Shown in pieces: positions 6,561-12,797 of a stretch of DNA of 12,797 bases. The stretch's first letter is position 1. Every line of letters begins with the position of its first letter. The notes under the pieces are model-generated. The model ran no database searches and was not told the origin of the DNA. It saw only the letters and a program-made list of their open reading frames with translations. The DNA comes from JAFLDD01 sp049314715 (GTDB taxonomy: Bacteria; Pseudomonadota; Alphaproteobacteria; Rickettsiales; UBA3002). The position numbers and the translations under genes were made by a program. The stretch lies in assembly GCA_049314715.1 (NCBI GenBank), contig JBMOEL010000047.1, positions 1 through 12,797 of the forward strand, written 5' to 3'.

Positions 6561-6608
6561 AACCTTCACACAACCTTCACATTCGCACCTGCAAAAACAT
6601 GGTAAATT
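6561..6608 (+). promoter_or_regulatory. 11-bp tandem repeat upstream of a candidate internal promoter
   Basis: AACCTTCACAC (6561-6571) is immediately repeated as AACCTTCACAT (6572-6582), a direct repeat with the period of one helical turn. Downstream is an extended -10-like TG-G-TAAATT (hexamer 6603-6608), placing the repeats at roughly -54 to -33 from a start near 6615. This is where response regulators that bind direct repeats often sit. It would drive paralogues B and C separately from A. The motif is visible; the function is inferred. Confidence 0.33.
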
Positions 6609-6647
6609 TGAGGCTGGAGACGTGCGTGTTGCGCGTGGCCAAAGGTA

Positions 6648-7814
6648 ATGAACTGGATGAAAGAAAAAGAAAAAACAGAACATAAAATACACGCCGAAAG
6701 CTCGCGTGATTCCCGCGCGCATTATTTCGTTGCGCGCGGCCCAATCACGCATGATGCAGATGGCAAACGCCGCAAAACCAAAGGTGAGAAAACATTTGAT
6801 TGGCTGACCTATGGCGGCTTTGGCTGGATCGCCAATGAAATCGTATCAGGCGAAATCGCCGATCAGATGGTTGAAAAAGGTGGTAAGTTAAATCGTTTTT
6901 ACCAGCCTACCGTCAACAAATTGCACGAAACATTTAAAGTCGCGCAAAAGAATATCAAAGGCAAATCATCGTGGATTACCACCGCCGCCACCATGTTCGT
7001 GATGACGCTGGGTGGTCATTTAATGGTCGGACCAATTCGTTATTTCGAAGACCGCAAAAGCAAAATCGTACGCGGATTAGATGTCATCATCGAAGGTAAA
7101 CAGGCGCTCGATAATCCAGAAATCACCGCTAAACACGAAGCGATGGATAAAGAGCCGCAGCAGTCATGGGCCTCGCTGTGGCAGGGTCGCCTTGTCACGG
7201 TTGCTTCTGCTATCGCCATGCATTTTGCTATTGGCGAAAAAGATGCATGGAGCACCAAGCTATTCTCGAAGAGCAATCCCTTAAACCATTGGTCAAGCCT
7301 TGAACGCATCAATACCAGTCTTTCCAGAAACGTTGCTGTTTGGGCAGAAAAATATTTAGGATTTGATAAGGGTGTAGGTGAACGTATCGCCGCTGCAAAA
7401 GAATTTGCGAAACCTGATGGATATAAACCATACGAATTTGACATATTTAGCGCCAACGCCGCGGGACGTAACGAAGAATTAGCAAAAGAAATTGGCAAAG
7501 GCGCTAAAGTTGTCCACGAAGGTAAAATTGCCAGCTTTGGTAAAAAATATGGCCTCGTATTTATGGTGAGTGGCGTATTGGCTGCTGGTTTTTATATCAG
7601 CTCCAAACTATTTGCGCGCGATAATGAAAAGACCGTCAGCGGCGAACGTCGCCCAAAACATCACAACCCAGCGAATCCTGTATTACCAGAGCGCTATAAT
7701 GAACACTTAGATACAGCACCAACGACAGAAGCCAACATACCTAAAAATCGCGTAGAAAATATCCAACCCTACGCACGCCTAGAGCAACACCAATCGGAGG
7801 TCGCACCCGTCTAA
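6648..7814 (+). CDS. Unknown membrane protein, paralogue B (388 aa)
   Basis: Family not recognised. The start is uncertain: ATG 6648 has AAAGG only two bases upstream, while ATG 6657 has it at 11 bases and would shorten the product by three residues; an in-frame stop at 6609-6611 excludes anything longer. Features in order: a polar basic N terminus; KTKGEK (43-48) followed by TYGGFGW; hydrophobic segments at about 108-129, 182-196 and 301-320; FEDRKSKIVRGLD (133-145), NPE (156-158), then QQSWASLWQGR, all matching paralogue C closely; and a Pro/His-rich tail with IPKNRVEN (364-371). The segment aligned with the first membrane span of C is amphipathic here rather than hydrophobic. The stop TAA shares one base with the ATG of the next gene, so B and C are translationally coupled. 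Confidence 0.82.
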   Translation: MNWMKEKEKTEHKIHAESSRDSRAHYFVARGPITHDADGKRRKTKGEKTFDWLTYGGFGWIANEIVSGEIADQMVEKGGKLNRFYQPTVNKLHETFKVAQKNIKGKSSWITTAATMFVMTLGGHLMVGPIRYFEDRKSKIVRGLDVIIEGKQALDNPEITAKHEAMDKEPQQSWASLWQGRLVTVASAIAMHFAIGEKDAWSTKLFSKSNPLNHWSSLERINTSLSRNVAVWAEKYLGFDKGVGERIAAAKEFAKPDGYKPYEFDIFSANAAGRNEELAKEIGKGAKVVHEGKIASFGKKYGLVFMVSGVLAAGFYISSKLFARDNEKTVSGERRPKHHNPANPVLPERYNEHLDTAPTTEANIPKNRVENIQPYARLEQHQSEVAPV

Positions 7815-8944
7815 TGAGTGAGAACGCGACAGTGAAATATAAAATCGAGCAAGAAGCCGAGAAAGAGGTTTCTAAAGCCCGTGAACGCGCGCTCAAAAAG
7901 GCAAAAGAACGCAACGCGGTGAGTGAAGGCTTCAAGACCCACACGAAAGGTGAGAAACTCTTTAACGATATTACTTATACCGGCCTCGGCTACTTCGGTG
8001 TGACTGGCCTTAGCGTATTCATGACGTGGCTACTCAAAGACAAAGATAAACCAGTCTTTGGTATGAAAGAACCACTCAAAAACCATTTCGAAAGAGCAGT
8101 AAACAGTCTCTCCACCCAGCCAATGATGAACCCCAAGCGTGCGAATTCAATTCTCACAATCGGCACCTTGTTCGTTGGTGGTTCATTGATGACCATTACC
8201 TTTGTGAAGTGGTTTGAAGATAATAAATCGAAAATCGTGAAGTGGTTCGATAAGAATATTTTCTACGGCAAAGATGCTGTGGAGCATGATCCAGAGTTGA
8301 TTGAAGCACATAAAATTATTGATTCGCAACCCAAACAAACGTGGGCGTCAGTTGGAGGAAGCCGTGCCGTTGCGTTTTTGGCCACCATCAGTACATGGCT
8401 ACTAATTGGTGAAAACAGTGGTTGGTTATCAAAACGCCTAGGCACATCACTTGACACGATGGGCACTCAATTCGGTAGGTGGTCTGGACGCTTGCTAAAC
8501 ACTGGGAATAAAAAAGCGATCGAAAAAATTGACGAAGCGATTCAAATCAACCGAACAATAACTGAATTCGATGCACCCAAAGGTCTAAAAACTACTGGCC
8601 ACTCCAACATGCGCGACCTCGTTAGAGGCGTGGACACACCTTGGACACGCATTCTGTCTTATACCGGTATGGATGGGCTTTATACCGTCATAACGTCTGT
8701 TGGTTTATTCATTTCCACACGCGTATTGGGGCCAGTATTCGATAAACAAGGCACCGAAAAACTCACCGCCGCAGCCTATGAAAAAGAACTGCCCAAATCC
8801 ACACAACCTGCAGTCAGTCTTACCACCCCAGCACAGCGTGAAGACGAGCCCAAACTCCCCCGCGTTAAGGTAGAGAACGTCGAAAGCATCGAGCGTTTGA
8901 GCACACATGCCGCAGAACAAAGCGTGTTAAGACCCACCAATTAA
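7814..8944 (+). CDS. Unknown multi-pass membrane protein, paralogue C (376 aa)
   Basis: Family not recognised. The ATG at 7814 overlaps the stop of paralogue B (TAATG), and GGAGG at 7796-7800 lies 13 bases upstream. A highly charged helical N terminus (about 10-35, probably coiled coil) precedes THTKGEK (42-48) and TYTGLGY. Hydrophobic segments lie at about 56-74, 111-132, 184-198 and 286-304. FEDNKSKIVKWFD (134-146), DPE (159-161) and QTWAS (175-179) parallel paralogue B, and GMDGLYTVIT (285-294) parallels paralogue A. The tail carries LPRVKVEN (348-355). C therefore links A and B, which resemble each other less. The soluble connector between the third and fourth segments is about 85 residues. 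A small promoter-bearing gap of 43 bases follows, before the kinase-like gene. Confidence 0.84.
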   Translation: MSENATVKYKIEQEAEKEVSKARERALKKAKERNAVSEGFKTHTKGEKLFNDITYTGLGYFGVTGLSVFMTWLLKDKDKPVFGMKEPLKNHFERAVNSLSTQPMMNPKRANSILTIGTLFVGGSLMTITFVKWFEDNKSKIVKWFDKNIFYGKDAVEHDPELIEAHKIIDSQPKQTWASVGGSRAVAFLATISTWLLIGENSGWLSKRLGTSLDTMGTQFGRWSGRLLNTGNKKAIEKIDEAIQINRTITEFDAPKGLKTTGHSNMRDLVRGVDTPWTRILSYTGMDGLYTVITSVGLFISTRVLGPVFDKQGTEKLTAAAYEKELPKSTQPAVSLTTPAQREDEPKLPRVKVENVESIERLSTHAAEQSVLRPTN

Positions 8945-8952
8945 CGTCAGAC

Positions 8953-8987
8953 TTGGCATAAGCGCGCAAAAAACCTATAGATAGCTC
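8953..8987 (+). promoter_or_regulatory. Sigma-70-type promoter giving a leaderless kinase transcript
   Basis: TTGGCA (8953-8958), a 17-base spacer and TATAGA (8976-8981) make a good vegetative promoter. The -10 hexamer lies at -12 to -7 from the ATG at 8988, so the first transcribed base should be at or beside the start codon. No Shine-Dalgarno sequence is present. This is the strongest of the three leaderless-type arrangements in the window. Confidence 0.5.
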
Positions 8988-10823
8988 ATGTTAGGCATTC
9001 GCACACAACCTTCACTACACCGCGATTTTACGCTGCTATCGCTATTCATTGTCTTTATTTTTATTCTGGTTTCCGCATGGGTTGCCTATGAAACGTTTGA
9101 AGAACACGTTGAAAAAACCACCCAAGAACTAGAAAGCGAAGCACTAAGAATTGACCGTGCGTTGATTGTAGAAATCGAGAATGGCTCCTATATTCTTGAA
9201 TCCATGGCGCGGCAAATTTTAGCCAACGACGCTAAAAATCTTGAGGCGATTAACCAGCTATTTAGCTCATTCGGCAAACGCGGCTACACACGCAACAATG
9301 TCTTTAGCTGGGCGGATGAAATGCAAGGCATGCGCGTCTCAAGCAATTTGGGTATTTTGAGAAAACCAATCGATGTATCTGATCGCGACTATATCAAAAA
9401 AGCTATTTCAGAGCCTTGGAAAGTCCATGTCGGAAGACCCGTTGAAGGCCGTGTATCGCAAAAATGGGTATTACCACTGAGTATCGGTGTGACGAATCAG
9501 AATGGCGAGTTTCTGGGTACGGTAACGCTAGCGCTTGATGTTAAGCAACTCACCCATTCTGTCAGCAGCGCCGTGCGCGCCGCAAACATGGAATATGCGA
9601 TTACCAATCTATCACTGTCACTGATTACAGAAGTGTCGGATGAGGAAAAGTTTTTTGAAAAACGCTTCAATCTTGAGAGTCTTACGCATCTCGATTTCAA
9701 GCAAGAAAAAAGCGCCCTACTTTCCCGACCTTCATTAATCGACTCCAATAACCCATTCCGCTATTACGAAGTTTCAAGCCAATTCCCCTTCATTATCTTC
9801 TTATCACAAAATCCAGCCAGCACAGGTGGCATTTCAGGCGTCGTGTTACCCCGACTCACACAACTTTTGGTGATTGCACTGTTCTTACTGTTCGTGCTCT
9901 ACACCGTGCGTAAACGTGTCATTCAACCTGTCATTAAACTTACGGAAGATACGGCTAGTATCGTGCGTGGCGAGGCGTTTACAGCTGAATTACAATCCGG
10001 CCCGTTGGAAATTTTTCAGCTTGCCCAAGAAATTAAGCGCATGCATGACTATATTGAGGAGCGCAAACGTATCGAAAGTGAATTGCGCCTCAAAAATCTT
10101 GAGCTGATTAAAATCAAAGAATCCGCAACTTTGACCAACCAAGTAAAAGCTGACTTCTTCTCGCATGTTGGGCAGGAACTTAGTGAACCAGTGCAGCTTA
10201 TTCTTGAAGAAATCGAAACTATCAAAGACCAACATTTCGGCCCAATCAATAACCCGCGATACCAGCAGCACGCCGCCGATATTTATGAACAGGCCCAGCA
10301 AGTATTGGCGATGCTTCAAGACATCAAAGCCATCTCCGAAGCAGAAACAGGGTTGATTGCGCTCAACGAAGCAGAAATCGACATCCAATTCGCGTTACAA
10401 AAATGTATTCGCATCTTCAAGGAGCGCAGCACCTACGGTATCGATGCAACGATTGATATTAACAATGCGCTTCCCAAAATCCGCGCCGACGAGCTGCGTA
10501 TTAAACAGCTTATTCTGAACATTCTGAATTTCGCAGCGCCGCAGCTTAGTTCGGGTGATGTGATTCGTATCAGCACCGCGATGAAAGGCGGCGATATGCT
10601 GGTCGTGCTCGCCTATTCCTCCAACGCACGCGAGCGCCGTAAAAATCGTGCTGCCAGCAGCTTTATACCCATTGATGCAACACCTCAGAACACACAATTG
10701 GGCCTCGGCATGGCCTTGGCGCGACTTTTGATTGCACTTCATCAAGGAACGATGGAAATTAAGACATTGCCCGACCAAACGACCACTATCACTGTGCGCT
10801 TCCCTGGCTCACGCATGGCATAA
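8988..10823 (+). CDS. Cache/HAMP sensor histidine kinase homologue with degenerate catalytic core
   Basis: A 611-residue inner-membrane sensor. The first membrane segment is at 14-34. A periplasmic region of Cache type follows (about 35-285), with SDRDYIKKAI and PLSIGVTNQNGEFLGTVTLALD typical of the fold. The second membrane segment is at 288-306, then a HAMP-like segment (about 307-360) and a coiled coil. The dimerisation domain (386-455) is of the alphaproteobacterial PleC/DivJ type, with FGPINNPRY, but the H-box reads GQELSEP: Gln396 (codon 10173-10175) stands where the phosphorylated His should be. The HATPase-like domain (465-608) keeps N511 and a G2-like LGLGMAL, but the second N-box Asn is Phe and the DTGIG box is replaced by AYSSNA. 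Autophosphorylation is therefore unlikely. Caulobacter DivL, with Tyr at this site, is a precedent for a signalling pseudokinase. Confidence 0.88.
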   Translation: MLGIRTQPSLHRDFTLLSLFIVFIFILVSAWVAYETFEEHVEKTTQELESEALRIDRALIVEIENGSYILESMARQILANDAKNLEAINQLFSSFGKRGYTRNNVFSWADEMQGMRVSSNLGILRKPIDVSDRDYIKKAISEPWKVHVGRPVEGRVSQKWVLPLSIGVTNQNGEFLGTVTLALDVKQLTHSVSSAVRAANMEYAITNLSLSLITEVSDEEKFFEKRFNLESLTHLDFKQEKSALLSRPSLIDSNNPFRYYEVSSQFPFIIFLSQNPASTGGISGVVLPRLTQLLVIALFLLFVLYTVRKRVIQPVIKLTEDTASIVRGEAFTAELQSGPLEIFQLAQEIKRMHDYIEERKRIESELRLKNLELIKIKESATLTNQVKADFFSHVGQELSEPVQLILEEIETIKDQHFGPINNPRYQQHAADIYEQAQQVLAMLQDIKAISEAETGLIALNEAEIDIQFALQKCIRIFKERSTYGIDATIDINNALPKIRADELRIKQLILNILNFAAPQLSSGDVIRISTAMKGGDMLVVLAYSSNARERRKNRAASSFIPIDATPQNTQLGLGMALARLLIALHQGTMEIKTLPDQTTTITVRFPGSRMA

Positions 10824-10837
10824 AATGAGGAGATGTT

Positions 10838-11200
10838 ATGGCCCTTACCCTTCCCGTTCGCGTAGTATCACCACAAGGTAACGCCGAAAAAGGCACCATC
10901 ATCATCGACCCGCGTATTTTAAGCGCCATTGAATCGGTTCAAGATAAACTCCGCGCCAATGGTCTGGAAGAGGTGATTATCAGCAACGATAATGTGCTGC
11001 CGTATACCGATGCTTATACCTTCGACGCAATTGAGATACACCTCAATCCCACTGACCCACGCGCGGGGGCGTTACGCATGGCGATTTATGAACTCGCGGA
11101 AACCGTTTCAAATTTTGATGGTGCGGCTAATTTGGTAACATCAGGGAACCACTATTCCATTCGCATGTCGAAAGACGCCGTGACCGTTCAGGCTGCGTAA
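10838..11200 (+). CDS. Small unknown protein (120 aa) in operon with the pseudokinase
   Basis: Not recognised. A strong site, GAGGAG (10827-10832), lies five bases before the ATG at 10838. The gene begins 14 bases after the kinase stop, so the two are almost certainly co-transcribed. The protein looks like a compact mixed alpha/beta domain: a strand-rich start (LTLPVRVVSPQGN, GTIIIDPRI), a helix (AIESVQDKLRANG), strands (LEEVIISND, AIEIHLNP), a helix (GALRMAIYELAETVSN) and a final strand region (HYSIRMSKDAVTVQ). It has no cysteine, membrane segment, or receiver- or Hpt-type phosphorylation motif. Its position suggests a cytoplasmic partner or output of the sensor, but that is inference. Confidence 0.8.
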   Translation: MALTLPVRVVSPQGNAEKGTIIIDPRILSAIESVQDKLRANGLEEVIISNDNVLPYTDAYTFDAIEIHLNPTDPRAGALRMAIYELAETVSNFDGAANLVTSGNHYSIRMSKDAVTVQAA

Positions 11201-11211
11201 CTAAGAATTTT

Positions 11212-11298
11212 GTCACCCCCGCGTAGGCGGGGGTCTATGCCATAACGGGTGCTATATCCAAGATGTTTGGCATGGATTCCCGCCTACGCGGGAATGAC
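11212..11298. repeat. Palindromic two-hairpin repeat element, copy 2 (87 bp)
   Basis: The element has GTCA...TGAC ends and two perfect eight-base-pair hairpins: ACCCCCGC-GTAG-GCGGGGGT (11215-11234) and ATTCCCGC-CTAC-GCGGGAAT (11276-11295). Between them ATGCCA (11237-11242) and TGGCAT (11268-11273) also pair, so the whole element is a nested palindrome. The second hairpin fits ATTCCC-N8-GGGAAT, the pattern of the neisserial dRS3 repeat; I note likeness, not homology. It sits between converging genes and could act as a bidirectional transcription stop, though it has no long T run. Confidence 0.8.
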
Positions 11299-11310
11299 AA
11301 GTCTTTACTT

Positions 11311-12797
11311 CTACTCACCAAACGTATTAGAGCGCGGGAAGCCCGTTGGTGGGATTTTACCTTGGCCTGCACGTTGCGCCAGCCACGGCTTCATGTTTGA
11401 TTCCGAATATTCACGCTTACCGGATTGCCAGCTTAGGCCTTCTTTCATGGTGAATACTTTTGCATCGCTCAGTTTCGAGCCTTTATATTTTTGCAGCGCC
11501 ACACCCTGCCCGCGCTTCATCACAGGCACTTGGTCGAGTGGGAATACCAGCAGCTTGCGGTTTGTACCAATCACCGCCACATGGTCACCCTTCGCCTCAG
11601 CACATACCACCGCCTTGGAACCTTCGGGCAACTGCATGACTTGCTTACCGCCACGGGTTTGTGCGAGCATGTCTTTTTCTTCAACCACAAAACCCTTACC
11701 AATGTCAGACGCCAGCAGCAATTTACGCTCTGGCTCATGCACGAAGAGCGTTACAATGTCTTGATTCGCTTCCAGATCCACCATCAAACGCACGGGTTCA
11801 CCATGCCCTTTGCCGCTTGGCAGATTATTACAGCCAAGCGTGTAGAATTTCCCATCCGTCGCGAATACCAGCAATTTATCAGTGGTTTTGGCTTTAAGCT
11901 CAAAGCGCGCCTCATCACCCTCTTTGAATTTCACGTCGCCCAGATCGTCGTGACCCTTGAATGCGCGTATCCAACCGAGTTTCGAGCACACAATGGTAAT
12001 CGGCTCTTTTTCGATGAAGGCTTCAACTGAGATAACCGCAGCCGAAGGTGGCGCAGTAAATTCCGAACGGCGGCCAGCAAGTTTTTTGTCGGAGGCAAAG
12101 CGTTTTTTGAGCGCCTTCACTTCATCACCAATGGTCTGCCAGCGCAGATCCTCATCTTTCAACAAGGCTTTGAGGCCGCGCTGCTCTTCTTTCAAATTCT
12201 TATGTTCGCGCTTGATTTCCATCTCCTCCAGCTTGCGCAACTGGCGCAGGCGCATATTCAAAATCGACTCGGCCTGCAAATCCGTAAGGTCGAATTTTTT
12301 CATGAGGATGGGTTTGGGCTCATCTTCCTCACGAATGATTTTAATAATTTTATCGAGGTTTAAATAGCAAATCAGCAAGCCTTCGAGAATCTCCAAACGG
12401 CGCGAAATCTGGTCGAGGCGGAACTCACTCTTACGCACCAACACTTCATGGCGATGGTCAAGATAGGCTTGCAACAGCTCGCGCAGATTCATCACCTTCG
12501 GCACACCGTCCTTGGTGATGACGTTGAGGTTCAAGCCATAACGAATCTCTAAATCCGTCACGCGGTAGAGCGATTCCATCAACAACGATGGGTCGATGTT
12601 CTTCGATTTTGGCTCCAGCACAATGCGCACTGTATCGGTCGATTCGTCTTGGATATTCGCCAGCAGCGGCAATTTCTTTTCACGGAACAAGTCGGCGATT
12701 TTCTCAATCAATTTCGACTTCTGCACCTGATACGGAATCTCGGTAATCACCACCTGCCAGAGGCCGTGGCTTAACTGTTCCTTATTCCACTTCGCAC
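11311..12797 (-). CDS. parC: DNA topoisomerase IV subunit A, C-terminal part (5' end outside window)
   Basis: The type II topoisomerase subunit that cuts and passes DNA to unlink daughter chromosomes, working with ParE. The frame stays open to the window edge (last visible upstream residues AKWNKEQLSHGLWQ), so the apparent start at 12753 is only an internal GTG. About 495 residues are visible. The part containing the catalytic Tyr is outside. Visible: VVITEIPYQVQKSKLIEKIADL, then YGLNLNVITKDGVPKVMNLRELL, the helical coiled-coil gate (about 130-230 of the visible part) and LQAESILNMRLRQLRKLE, followed by the C-terminal beta-propeller repeats. KRGQGVALQKYK is the late propeller motif. ParC is preferred over GyrA because the GyrA-box form QRRGGKG is absent and the propeller is short. 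The TAG stop lies at 11313-11311, with a palindromic repeat just beyond. Confidence 0.95.
   Translation of the reverse strand, partial: AKWNKEQLSHGLWQVVITEIPYQVQKSKLIEKIADLFREKKLPLLANIQDESTDTVRIVLEPKSKNIDPSLLMESLYRVTDLEIRYGLNLNVITKDGVPKVMNLRELLQAYLDHRHEVLVRKSEFRLDQISRRLEILEGLLICYLNLDKIIKIIREEDEPKPILMKKFDLTDLQAESILNMRLRQLRKLEEMEIKREHKNLKEEQRGLKALLKDEDLRWQTIGDEVKALKKRFASDKKLAGRRSEFTAPPSAAVISVEAFIEKEPITIVCSKLGWIRAFKGHDDLGDVKFKEGDEARFELKAKTTDKLLVFATDGKFYTLGCNNLPSGKGHGEPVRLMVDLEANQDIVTLFVHEPERKLLLASDIGKGFVVEEKDMLAQTRGGKQVMQLPEGSKAVVCAEAKGDHVAVIGTNRKLLVFPLDQVPVMKRGQGVALQKYKGSKLSDAKVFTMKEGLSWQSGKREYSESNMKPWLAQRAGQGKIPPTGFPRSNTFGE

Noticed and set aside
9002..9015. A 14-base exact match to the tandem-repeat region at 6567-6580.
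   Set aside because: It lies inside the kinase coding region, and a match of this length is expected by chance at a fair rate in a window this size.
11249..11764. A 171-codon plus-strand frame beginning in the repeat at 11212-11298.
   Set aside because: It is antisense to well-conserved parC and part of it is made of repeat sequence.

Overview
The window looks like chromosomal DNA of an alphaproteobacterium. The evidence is a sigma-32-type groESL promoter without a CIRCE element, an alphaproteobacterial-style family 5 uracil-DNA glycosylase and ParC, a kinase core of the PleC/DivJ type carrying the FGP...NPRY signature, and a perfect CtrA-type TTAA-N7-TTAA box. The exact lineage cannot be named from the sequence. 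There is no transposase, integrase, CRISPR array, tRNA or rRNA.

Layout. (1) 1-1489, plus strand: the 3' part of trpS (tryptophanyl-tRNA synthetase), then a small membrane-anchored protein whose C-terminal half resembles the Rickettsia/Legionella RT0821/Lpp0805-type surface-protein domain. (2) 2630-1486, minus strand: a family 5 uracil-DNA glycosylase, then a small unknown protein that starts behind a CtrA-like box and meets the previous gene tail to tail. (3) 2644-4847, plus strand: a palindromic repeat, a sigma-32-type heat-shock promoter, groES and groEL, then a structured 3' region ending in an intrinsic terminator. (4) 5121-8944, plus strand: three consecutive unknown membrane proteins that share motifs in the same order and are probably ancient tandem paralogues. 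(5) 8988-11200, plus strand: a Cache-HAMP-type sensor kinase whose phospho-accepting histidine is replaced by Gln and whose ATP-binding motifs are eroded, followed at once by a 120-residue unknown protein. (6) 11212-11298: a second palindromic repeat between converging genes. (7) 11311-12797, minus strand: the C-terminal part of parC (topoisomerase IV subunit A).

Housekeeping genes (trpS, the glycosylase, groESL, parC) frame an accessory-looking core at 5.1-11.2 kb. That core, three paralogous membrane proteins next to a degenerate sensor kinase and a small partner protein, is the best candidate for an undescribed system. Its function cannot be read from the sequence; linkage and shared architecture are what is visible.

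Two regulatory patterns recur. Three genes without a Shine-Dalgarno sequence (at 842, 2630 on the minus strand, and 8988) each have a -10-like hexamer at exactly -12 to -7 from the ATG, which suggests leaderless transcripts. Extended -10 motifs beginning TGG precede the CtrA-box gene, the first paralogue and the second paralogue.
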